A stretch of 8,327 nucleotides of DNA from Candidatus Microgenomates bacterium (GTDB lineage Bacteria; Patescibacteriota; Dojkabacteria; SC72). Under the pieces are notes generated by a model. It was not told the DNA's origin. It did no database searches and worked only from the letters and a program-made list of their open reading frames with translations. The stretch is from NCBI GenBank assembly GCA_012797935.1, contig JAAZOC010000045.1, positions 1 through 8,327 on the forward strand, read 5' to 3'. The stretch's first letter is position 1. The number at the start of each line of letters is the position of its first letter. Positions 1-5,894 of the stretch are shown here, piece after piece. Position numbers and translations under genes: made by a program.

Positions 1-1225
1 AGATCTTTCAGTTTTACAGAATGAATTGTTGAAGATCCGAAAAGACAAAGAAAAGAATATTTCTTTCGGGAAAATGGAAGAAGCGATTCTCTTGCAAGAA
101 AAAGAACAAGATTTACTAAAACAGATACAAGAAAGAGAGAAAGAGTGTTTAAGGAGCAAGAAGAAAAAGTCAAATCAAGTAACTTCTGATGATGTTAGGT
201 CTATTATTTCTAAGTGGACTGGAATTCCTGTTAACACATTAGGAAACAAAGAGAGAAAGGCACTTTTAGAGCTTGATTCTTCATTGGAAAGTAAGGTTAT
301 TGGCCAAAAAGAGGCTTGTACTTTAGTATCGTCTGCAATTAAAAGAGCTAGAACAGGAATTATTGATAAAGATCGACCATGGGCATCCTTCCTCTTTTTG
401 GGCCCTACAGGAGTTGGCAAAACAGAGTTAGCAAAAGCACTTACTAAAGAGTTATTCGGAGATGAAGATAAGTTGATACAAATTGATATGAGTGAAATGA
501 TGGAAATGCATAGTGTTTCCAAGTTGATTGGTTCTCCTCCTGGATATGTAGGGTATCAACAAGGTGGTTGGTTGACAGAAAAGATAAGGAAGAATCCTCA
601 TTCAGTCATTCTCTTTGATGAGATTGAGAAAGCTCATCCTGATGTTCTTAATATCCTGTTGCAAATACTTGAGTATGGCCATCTTATGGATGGAAAGGGT
701 AGAAGAGTTAATTTCAAGAATACAGTAGTTGTACTTACATCCAATATTGGAGCTGAAGAGATTAGGAAGGATAAAGTATTGGGTTTTGGAACAAAGAAGA
801 AAGATTCTAGAGATGACAGGGAGATAAACAATGCATATGATTCAATGAAAACATTGTTGCTAGAGGAACTAAGAGATACATTGAGACCTGAGCTTTTGAA
901 CAGGCTAGATGATATTGTTATATTCAGATCTTTGACACGAAAAGATGCAAAGAAGATTGTTACTTTACTTGTAGGAGACCTTAATGAGAGGTTGAAGGAG
1001 GAAAATATTCATATTACTTTAGAAGATGATGTTGTCTCATATATTGTAAAGAATGGTTTTAGCGAAGAATATGGGGCAAGGCCTTTGAGAAGACTGTTGC
1101 AGAGTAAAATAGAGAACTTGCTAGCAGACTTTATTCTTAAAAAGAATATTGTTAATAATGTTAAAACTGTAGAAATTAAAGTTGGATTAAAGGATAATAG
1201 GTTAGTAATCTTACATTCTAAATAA
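1..1225 (+). CDS. clpC: ATP-dependent Clp protease ATP-binding subunit ClpC (C-terminal part, 5' end outside window)
   Basis: AAA+ unfoldase that feeds substrates to the ClpP peptidase in the cytoplasm. The frame is open from base 2, so the start lies upstream; 407 codons are visible. Bases 2-170 encode a charged coiled coil like the ClpC middle domain. The second ATPase module follows: Walker A GPTGVGKT (401-424), pore loop GYVGY (542-556), Walker B ILFDEIEKAHP (DE at 617-622), sensor-1 TSN near 738-746, arginine finger in RPELLNR (902-904) and sensor-2 GARPLRR (Arg at 1079-1081). An LGF tripeptide (779-787) sits where ClpA and ClpC carry their ClpP-docking loop; ClpB lacks it, so ClpC is preferred over ClpB. 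The D1 module and N-domain are off-window. radA begins 2 bases after the TAA stop, so the two are very likely co-transcribed. Family assignment is firm; the C versus A/E subtype is less so. Confidence 0.93.
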   Translation, partial: DLSVLQNELLKIRKDKEKNISFGKMEEAILLQEKEQDLLKQIQEREKECLRSKKKKSNQVTSDDVRSIISKWTGIPVNTLGNKERKALLELDSSLESKVIGQKEACTLVSSAIKRARTGIIDKDRPWASFLFLGPTGVGKTELAKALTKELFGDEDKLIQIDMSEMMEMHSVSKLIGSPPGYVGYQQGGWLTEKIRKNPHSVILFDEIEKAHPDVLNILLQILEYGHLMDGKGRRVNFKNTVVVLTSNIGAEEIRKDKVLGFGTKKKDSRDDREINNAYDSMKTLLLEELRDTLRPELLNRLDDIVIFRSLTRKDAKKIVTLLVGDLNERLKEENIHITLEDDVVSYIVKNGFSEEYGARPLRRLLQSKIENLLADFILKKNIVNNVKTVEIKVGLKDNRLVILHSK

Positions 1226-1227
1226 AT

Positions 1228-2574
1228 ATGAAATATGTTTGTTCCTCTTGTGGATCAGAATTCCTAAAATGGTCAGGGAAATGCTCTTCGTGTGGTGAGT
1301 GGGGAACTCTTGAAGAAGTAGAAGAAACTTTGTCTTCGAGTGGTAAGCATGAGCCTGTAAAGGTGGCTAACTATGGGGAGCTGGCGAAATACAATATCAA
1401 GTCCTCTAGTAAGAAGGACGAATCACATATTTCTACTGGATATGGTGAACTTGATAGGGTGTTAGGAAAGGGTTTCGTGCATGGAGAAGTTGTGCTTTTA
1501 AGTGGTGAGCCAGGAGTTGGTAAATCAACGTTGTTAATGCAGGTAGTTATGAAATTTTGTAAGAAGGGAAGAGTTTTGTATGTATGTGGCGAAGAGTCTC
1601 CTGCTCAATTGTATTCAAGGTTTGATAGGTTGAATAACGGTAAGGATAGTAAGTATTCGAGCAACTTTGTAGTAACTGAAGACACTGTAGTAGAAAACAT
1701 TTTAGCCTTACTTGAAAATGAGAAATTTGATCTAATAGTTGTAGATTCGATCCAAAGTGTTTCTTCCACAATGTCTAAGGGGTACGCGGGTAGTGTGAGC
1801 CAAGTTAGACTTTCAGGTTCTTTGTTTACAAGAATAGCGAAAACAAAAGGTATCCCTGTATTTATAGTTGGACAAATAAATAAGGGAGGAGATATTGCTG
1901 GTCCTAAGGTTTTGGAGCATATCGTTGATTGTGTCTTGTATATGGAGGGTGATCAGTATAATCAATATAGGATAGTGAGAAGTATGAAGAATAGGTTTGG
2001 TTCTACTAATGAGATTGGTGTTTTTGAGATGAGAAGTAACGGATTAGAAGAGGTTGGGAATCCTTCTTTGCTATTTCTTGAGTCCGAATCAGATTCTTCC
2101 GGCAGTGCTATAGGTGCAATTATGCAAGGGTCGAGAGTTGTGTTCGTAGAAGTACAGGCGTTGGTAGTTGCAAGGGAGAGTGAAGTTGGCCCTATGAGAA
2201 GGGTCGCAAATGGTATAAAAAAGCCAAGGCTGGATATGCTTTGTGCTGTTCTTTCCCGTAAAGGAGGAGTTTTCTTGGGTGATAAAGATGTATTTGTAAA
2301 TGTTGTTGGTGGTTTGAATGTAAACGATCCTTCTATTGATTTAGCTGTTTGTGCTGCCATTAAATCTTCTGTAAAAGATGTTTCGATACCTAAAAACAAA
2401 GTTTTCTTTGGGGAAGTTGGTTTAACTGGCGAGATTAGGGGGATGTGGGGTGTTGAATCAATAGTCTCTGAATCTAAAAGGGCAGGATATGATGAATTAG
2501 TAATAGGTAGGACGAAGATAGGGGAAAGTGCCGGTATAAAAGTTAAAAAGATGATAAAAATCTCCTCGTTATAA
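1228..2574 (+). CDS. radA: DNA repair protein RadA (Sms)
   Basis: RecA-like ATPase that promotes branch migration of recombination intermediates. The 448 residues match the usual RadA length of about 450. An N-terminal zinc finger has Cys5, Cys8, Cys19 and Cys22. The RecA-type core has Walker A GEPGVGKST (residues 93-101), Walker B ending LIVVDS (Asp173), and the RadA signature KNRFG (254-258). The C-terminal Lon-like domain (about 290-448) includes VEVQALV, DVFVNVVGGL and FGEVGLTGEIR. The ATG lies 2 bases after the clpC stop with no clear Shine-Dalgarno sequence, which suggests translational coupling or SD-independent initiation. No promoter is visible between the two genes. The clpC-radA order also occurs in the Bacillus clpC operon (ctsR-mcsA-mcsB-clpC-radA-disA). 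All key motifs are intact. Confidence 0.97.
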   Translation: MKYVCSSCGSEFLKWSGKCSSCGEWGTLEEVEETLSSSGKHEPVKVANYGELAKYNIKSSSKKDESHISTGYGELDRVLGKGFVHGEVVLLSGEPGVGKSTLLMQVVMKFCKKGRVLYVCGEESPAQLYSRFDRLNNGKDSKYSSNFVVTEDTVVENILALLENEKFDLIVVDSIQSVSSTMSKGYAGSVSQVRLSGSLFTRIAKTKGIPVFIVGQINKGGDIAGPKVLEHIVDCVLYMEGDQYNQYRIVRSMKNRFGSTNEIGVFEMRSNGLEEVGNPSLLFLESESDSSGSAIGAIMQGSRVVFVEVQALVVARESEVGPMRRVANGIKKPRLDMLCAVLSRKGGVFLGDKDVFVNVVGGLNVNDPSIDLAVCAAIKSSVKDVSIPKNKVFFGEVGLTGEIRGMWGVESIVSESKRAGYDELVIGRTKIGESAGIKVKKMIKISSL

Positions 2575-2717
2575 TCCCAGTATAATAGTATCAACATTTA
2601 TTGTAACATTGATTACTAGCATCCCTTTTGTAACAAACTCTTTGCTGTTTTCTTGTTAAATGCTTTTACAGTGCAGATATCCTTGTTGTTTGTCTTGTGT
2701 GGATACTATATATAGGG
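2575..2717 (+). other. Intergenic spacer after radA with tandem TATAAT boxes
   Basis: No protein gene is supported here. Two TATAAT hexamers lie 11 bases apart, at 2570-2575 (overlapping the radA stop codon) and 2581-2586, but neither has a recognisable -35 box at 16-18 bases. The octamer TTGTAACA occurs twice, at 2601-2608 and 2628-2635. TATCC near 2678-2682 could pair with GGATA near 2701-2705 across a 17-18-base loop. There is no hairpin-plus-T-run terminator for radA. A frame open from 2660 to 3019 runs through this spacer, the next promoter and the terminator; it has low-complexity, Cys/Phe-rich content and resembles no family, so it is not called. Confidence 0.4.
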
Positions 2718-2746
2718 TTGACAATTATATGACTGAGGGGTATACT
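2718..2746 (+). promoter_or_regulatory. Near-consensus sigma70-type promoter for the RNA gene
   Basis: The -35 box TTGACA (2718-2723) is perfect. An ideal 17-base spacer separates it from the -10 box TATACT (2741-2746), which matches 5 of 6 positions. The expected transcription start is about 2753. A promoter this strong, followed about 250 bases later by an intrinsic terminator and by no credible reading frame, is the main argument for an independent RNA gene. Confidence 0.8.
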
Positions 2747-2752
2747 TATAAC

Positions 2753-2998
2753 ACTGTTCTTTACAAGTTGTGGATATCTTGGGTTTATCCCTTTGTCTGG
2801 TGTGTCACAAGCACAGCTGGGCAACAGGACAAGTCCAAGATAACTTCCCGTAATTTCCTAAATTTCTTTTTATTGTTCTCCTTTAGAAGATATTTAGAAG
2901 AGGATGGGAAACATCTTGTATGTTCCTCGAGACTATCTCTTGTGAAAGAGACAGGAACCGGGGTCGGTTGGGGCAGTACCGATCCCTCTTCTTTTTTT
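2753..2998 (+). ncRNA. Putative structured small RNA of about 245 nt, family not recognised
   Basis: The transcript is inferred from the upstream promoter and the terminator at 2960-2998. Several helices can be drawn by hand. TATCTTGG (2775-2782) pairs with CCAAGATA (2835-2842), enclosing TTGTC (2793-2797) with GACAA (2828-2832) and a TGTG/CACA hairpin (2801-2804 with 2812-2815). AGGATG/CATCTT (2901-2906 with 2912-2917) is capped by GGAAA. GTTCCT/AGGAAC (2922-2927 with 2953-2958) stacks outside TCTCTT/AAGAGA (2936-2941 with 2946-2951), which has a GTGA (GNRA-type) tetraloop and an asymmetric 8x1 internal loop. I looked for landmarks of tmRNA (T-arm and CCA end), RNase P RNA (P4 sequences), SRP RNA (GGAA-capped helix 8) and 6S RNA (long rod) and found none. 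It sits directly before the rho promoter. The ends are approximate and the function unknown. Confidence 0.6.
2960..2998 (+). terminator. Rho-independent terminator ending the small RNA
   Basis: GGGGTCGGT (2960-2968) pairs with ACCGATCCC (2978-2986), giving 9 base pairs with one G-U around a 9-base loop. A pyrimidine tract follows, ending in seven consecutive T (2992-2998). This is the strongest hairpin-plus-T-run in the window. It lies upstream of the rho promoter, which separates the RNA gene from rho. Confidence 0.85.
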
Positions 2999-3015
2999 CA
3001 ATGTTTTTTGTTTTA

Positions 3016-3044
3016 TTGACATCCAAGTTTGATTCAAATATACT
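3016..3044 (+). promoter_or_regulatory. Near-consensus promoter for rho
   Basis: TTGACA (3016-3021), a 17-base spacer and TATACT (3039-3044): the same boxes and spacing as the RNA promoter at 2718-2746. Transcription should start near 3051, giving a rho leader of about 49 bases. A direct repeat of TTCAAATAT (3033-3041 and 3044-3052, period 11) overlaps the -10 box and start site. TTCAA-ATA-TTGAA (3044-3056) is an inverted repeat at the start site. Either could be an operator, but this is not shown. Confidence 0.78.
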
Positions 3045-3099
3045 TCAAATATTGAAAGCTATTCAGCCCTGTGTATTTTAATTTCCCATAAATAATAAA

Positions 3100-4365
3100 A
3101 TGGTAAAGAAAGCTAAAACTATTAAAGAATATGAGTCTATGACTCTTGCTGAACTTCGTGTTGAAGCTCAGAATTTAAAAATGGAGAATTTCATGGAGCT
3201 CCCAAAAAGAGAGCTCATTATTGAAATATTAAAGAAACTAACGGAAGAAGAAGGTTATGTCTTCGTCGAAGGTATATTAGAGGTTATGAAAGATGGATCT
3301 CATGGAATTTTGAGAACTGAAGACCTTTTACCTGGAGATAATGATGTATATATTTCTGGTTCTCAGATTCAAAAATTTAGTCTAAGAACAGGAGATGAAG
3401 TTGCTGGTCCTGCTAGATTACCAAAAGAAAAAGAAAAGTATTTAAGTCTTTTAAGAGTTGATACAGTATATGGAAAACCTGCTGCAGAAGCTGCTAAGAG
3501 ACCTATGTTTAGAAAATTAACACCTATATTTCCAAAGAAGCAGATTAAATTAGAGACAGAGCCAGAGGTTATATCAACTAGAATGATCGATTTGTTGTCA
3601 CCAATTGGTTTTGGGCAAAGATCTATGGTTGTTTCTCCTCCAAAAGCTGGTAAAACATGGTTACTAAAAGATATTGCAGATGGTATTGCAAAGAATCATC
3701 CAAAAGCGAAGCTTATTGTTGTACTAGTAGGTGAGAGACCAGAAGAGGTAACCGATATGAAGAGATTTGTAAAAGGAGAAGTATATGCTTCAAACTTTGA
3801 TGAATTACCAGAGCATAACTGTAGAGTAGCAGAAATGGCACTCCAAAAAGCTATGAGAATGGTTGAATGGGGTGATGATGTAATTATCCTTATGGATAGT
3901 ATTACTAGATTGGCTAGAGCATACAATATAACCATGCCAACATCAGGTAAAACGTTATCTGGAGGTTTCGATCCAGTTGCACTATATCCTCCAAAGAGAT
4001 TCTTTGGTGCTGCTAGAAACTTTGAAGAGCAGGGTAGTCTTACAATTATAGCTACAGCTCTTGTTGATACTGGTAGTAGAATGGATGATTTGGTATATGA
4101 AGAGTTCAAAGGAACAGGAAATATGGAACTTCATTTAGATAGAAACTTGGCTAACAAGAGAATATATCCAGCTATTGATGTTATTAACTCTGGTACTAGA
4201 AATGAAGAGCTTCTTCTTGGAAAAGATGTTCTAAATCAATCATGGAGAATTAGAAGAATGCTTGAAGTTTTAGATTCTAATGAGAATCCAACAGATGTTC
4301 TTGTTAGTAGGTTGAGAAAAACCAAATCTAATGAGGATTTCTTAGCAACTCTCCATGAAGCATAG
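3100..4365 (+). CDS. rho: Transcription termination factor Rho
   Basis: Hexameric RNA-dependent ATPase that ends transcription by translocating on nascent RNA. The 421 residues are full length (E. coli has 419), and residues align one ahead of E. coli numbering. An N-terminal helical Rho_N segment (about 13-50) precedes the cold-shock-like primary RNA-binding domain (about 52-125) and the RecA-type ATPase. Key residues: Walker A PPKAGKTW (180-187), Glu212 in GERPEEVT, Walker B Asp266 in MDSITRLARAYN, the Q-loop (about 280-290), R-loop DTGSRMDD, and arginines 354 and 367 (E. coli R353 and the finger R366). Oddities: Trp187 and Gly211 replace E. coli Met186 and Asp210 near the bicyclomycin site, and the GFGFLR RNP1 segment reads SHGILR. 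The ATG has no visible Shine-Dalgarno sequence; its AT-rich leader is about 49 bases. It has its own promoter. Confidence 0.98.
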   Translation: MVKKAKTIKEYESMTLAELRVEAQNLKMENFMELPKRELIIEILKKLTEEEGYVFVEGILEVMKDGSHGILRTEDLLPGDNDVYISGSQIQKFSLRTGDEVAGPARLPKEKEKYLSLLRVDTVYGKPAAEAAKRPMFRKLTPIFPKKQIKLETEPEVISTRMIDLLSPIGFGQRSMVVSPPKAGKTWLLKDIADGIAKNHPKAKLIVVLVGERPEEVTDMKRFVKGEVYASNFDELPEHNCRVAEMALQKAMRMVEWGDDVIILMDSITRLARAYNITMPTSGKTLSGGFDPVALYPPKRFFGAARNFEEQGSLTIIATALVDTGSRMDDLVYEEFKGTGNMELHLDRNLANKRIYPAIDVINSGTRNEELLLGKDVLNQSWRIRRMLEVLDSNENPTDVLVSRLRKTKSNEDFLATLHEA

Positions 4366-4370
4366 ATAAT

Positions 4371-4379
4371 TGGTATAAT
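4371..4379 (+). promoter_or_regulatory. Extended -10 promoter for the M23 peptidase gene
   Basis: TGGTATAAT combines a perfect TATAAT (4374-4379) with an upstream TG at the extended -10 position. It begins 6 bases after the rho stop codon. No clear -35 box lies at 16-18 bases, as is usual for extended -10 promoters. Transcription would start near 4386, leaving a leader of about 23 bases that includes the ribosome binding site at 4398-4404. Confidence 0.6.
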
Positions 4380-4397
4380 AGTAGGTATCAATTTTTT

Positions 4398-4404
4398 AAG
4401 GAAG
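4398..4404 (+). promoter_or_regulatory. Shine-Dalgarno sequence that fixes the TTG start of the M23 gene
   Basis: AAGGAAG ends 4 bases before the TTG at 4409. An in-frame TAA lies at 4397-4399, and no ATG, GTG or other TTG codon occurs in frame between that stop and 4409. Position 4409 is therefore the first usable start, and this Shine-Dalgarno sequence supports it. It is the only clear one seen before a gene in the window. Confidence 0.7.
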
Positions 4405-4408
4405 TATC

Positions 4409-5773
4409 TTGACTGATCAGGATTTCTCAAACAAAAAAAATATAAACAGTTTAACCTTTAGAGATCTTTCAAATGATCCTGTTGAGGAGGAATTAGATGA
4501 ATCAAAGGATCAGTACATATTTGTAGATGATGAGATAGTAGGGAACAAATTCTTTCTTTCTCTGAAAAGATTCTTTTTGAAAATATATACAAAAAAGAGA
4601 AGTAGGCATTCCATATTAGGTTTTTTCTTTTCTTTCACAGACTATATATTCTTACGAGGTAGGGTTATTCTTGTTTTGCTTTCCGTATTACTGGGTATTT
4701 TCCTTGATTCTTTCAATGGTATTAAAGATAACTTAACAAAGAGAATGTTCTGGGGTAGAGGAAGTTTTCTAAAATCTGCACTCCAGGTTGTTTTTGTTAC
4801 TATTGTTTTTATTCTTACAATCTCTTATCTATATCGTAGACCTGTAGTTATTGTTGCTAGTGATGTCCCTCTTGATGAGGTAGGAGTTGCTGAGAGTGAT
4901 GTTATGGTTTTAAATGCTTCTGTTAATACCCTTATTCCAAAAGATAGAGAAAGAAGATCTGTAGAAGAATATATTGTAAAAGGTGGAGATACTGTAGCAT
5001 CAATTGCAAAATATTATGAAATTAGTACGGAGACATTATTATGGGCAAATAATATGTCATCTTCTGGTGTTATTAAACCTGGGCAAAAGTTAGAAATACC
5101 ACCAAGTGACGGTGTCCTTGTTGTTGTAAGTAAAGGAGATACTTTAGCTAGCCTTGCAAAGAAATATTCTGCAAGTGAACAGGCAATTGCTGACTTTAAC
5201 TGGTTGGACTATCCATTTACATTAGAGGTTAGCTCAAAGCTATTCATTCCAGAAGGAAAAATGCCTGCTACTGTAAGAACATATGCTTCTTCTTCTCCTT
5301 CATTCGCAGTAAAGAATCAATATACTAAGACGGCAACTTCAACTACTGGTGGTGATTCAAAAGTAGGTAGATTCTTGTCATGGCCAGTCGCTGGAAGAGC
5401 AGGAATAATATCTCAATATTACAAAGGCTACTACCATACAGGTATTGATATTGCAGATAGATCTTTGCCAAAGATTGTATCTGCTGCTTCTGGTACTGTA
5501 ATATTTGCTGGTTGTGCCGGATATTGTCCTCCATTAGGCTCTACATATGGTGGTTCTGGTTATGCATGGGCAATTCAAGTCGATCATGGGAATGGATATT
5601 CTACATGGTATGCACACTTAAAGAATATATATGTTAAATCAGGGCAGAAAGTTTCTGCAGGGCAGGTTATTGGTCAAATGGGTTCAACTGGAAGATCTAC
5701 TGGGCCACATGTCCACTTTGAATTGAGGAAAAATAATTCTCATATCAATCCTATCTACTATACAAACTGGTAG
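4409..5773 (+). CDS. Membrane-anchored LysM and M23-family metallopeptidase (cell-wall hydrolase)
   Basis: Probable peptidoglycan endopeptidase of the LytM/M23 type acting outside the membrane, 454 residues. A charged N-terminus ends in a basic patch (about 53-66). Hydrophobic segments lie at 69-82, 86-103 and 124-144. Two LysM peptidoglycan-binding modules follow (about 188-232 and 235-283), then a Ser/Thr-rich linker and the M23 domain (about 325-450). The M23 active site is complete: zinc ligands His343 and Asp347 (HTGID) and His436 (HVHFE), with catalytic His403 (WYAHL) and His434. A short insert with Cys369 and Cys373 separates two core strands. There is no cleavable signal peptide. It starts at TTG with a good Shine-Dalgarno sequence, 43 bases after rho. 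Whether it cleaves the wall or, as some LytM proteins do, regulates other hydrolases is unknown; the intact site favours catalysis. Confidence 0.92.
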   Translation: MTDQDFSNKKNINSLTFRDLSNDPVEEELDESKDQYIFVDDEIVGNKFFLSLKRFFLKIYTKKRSRHSILGFFFSFTDYIFLRGRVILVLLSVLLGIFLDSFNGIKDNLTKRMFWGRGSFLKSALQVVFVTIVFILTISYLYRRPVVIVASDVPLDEVGVAESDVMVLNASVNTLIPKDRERRSVEEYIVKGGDTVASIAKYYEISTETLLWANNMSSSGVIKPGQKLEIPPSDGVLVVVSKGDTLASLAKKYSASEQAIADFNWLDYPFTLEVSSKLFIPEGKMPATVRTYASSSPSFAVKNQYTKTATSTTGGDSKVGRFLSWPVAGRAGIISQYYKGYYHTGIDIADRSLPKIVSAASGTVIFAGCAGYCPPLGSTYGGSGYAWAIQVDHGNGYSTWYAHLKNIYVKSGQKVSAGQVIGQMGSTGRSTGPHVHFELRKNNSHINPIYYTNW

Positions 5774-5774
5774 T

Positions 5775-5802
5775 TTGGTTTCCATCCAATCGTTGATATA
5801 AT
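5775..5802 (+). promoter_or_regulatory. Promoter of the tRNA-Ala pair
   Basis: A perfect TATAAT (5797-5802) is preceded by TGA, giving an extended -10 box TGATATAAT. A weak -35 (TTGGTT, 5775-5780) lies at a 16-base spacing. The predicted start, about 5809, falls at the first base of the tRNA, so the primary transcript would have almost no 5' leader. The whole 36-base gap between the M23 stop and the tRNA fits this promoter. Confidence 0.65.
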
Positions 5803-5809
5803 CTCTTGT

Positions 5810-5882
5810 GGGCTCATAGTTCAGCTGGTAGAACATCGCATTCGCATTGCGAAGATCGCCGGTTCGATTCCGGCTGAGTCCA
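5810..5882 (+). tRNA. tRNA-Ala (anticodon CGC)
   Basis: 73-base cloverleaf. Acceptor GGGCTCA (5810-5816) pairs with TGAGTCC (5875-5881). The D-stem is GTTC/GAAC. The anticodon stem TCGCA/TGCGA encloses loop TTCGCAT, with anticodon CGC at 5843-5845. The T-stem GCCGG/CCGGC has loop TTCGATT. The discriminator is A5882. The third acceptor pair is G-U (G5812 with T5879), the alanine identity element. CCA is not encoded. It reads GCG codons. Confidence 0.95.
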
Positions 5883-5894
5883 GTTATATGTATT

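Noticed and set aside
1962..2597. Long minus-strand frame of 211 codons opposite radA
   Set aside because: It is a shadow of the strongly conserved radA sequence, with Ser/Thr/Pro-biased content typical of antisense frames.
2904..2945. 13-codon reading frame (ATG to TGA) inside the RNA, preceded by AGAAGAGG
   Set aside because: The purine stretch abuts the ATG, which is too close for normal initiation, and the frame lies inside two hairpins. It does not resemble a tmRNA tag (no Ala-Ala end and no tRNA-like ends).
2753..2998. Identification of the RNA as RNase P, tmRNA, SRP or 6S RNA
   Set aside because: A loose resemblance of ACAGGAACCGG (2951-2961) to the RNase P ACAGAAAC region is not backed by its P4 partner. 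The tRNA-like ends, the SRP helix-8 motif and the 6S rod were not found. A covariance search could still overturn this.
2660..3019. Open frame of 119 codons over the radA-rho spacer
   Set aside because: It spans a near-perfect promoter, the structured RNA and the terminator. Its translation is Cys/Phe-rich and matches no family I know, and it has no Shine-Dalgarno sequence.
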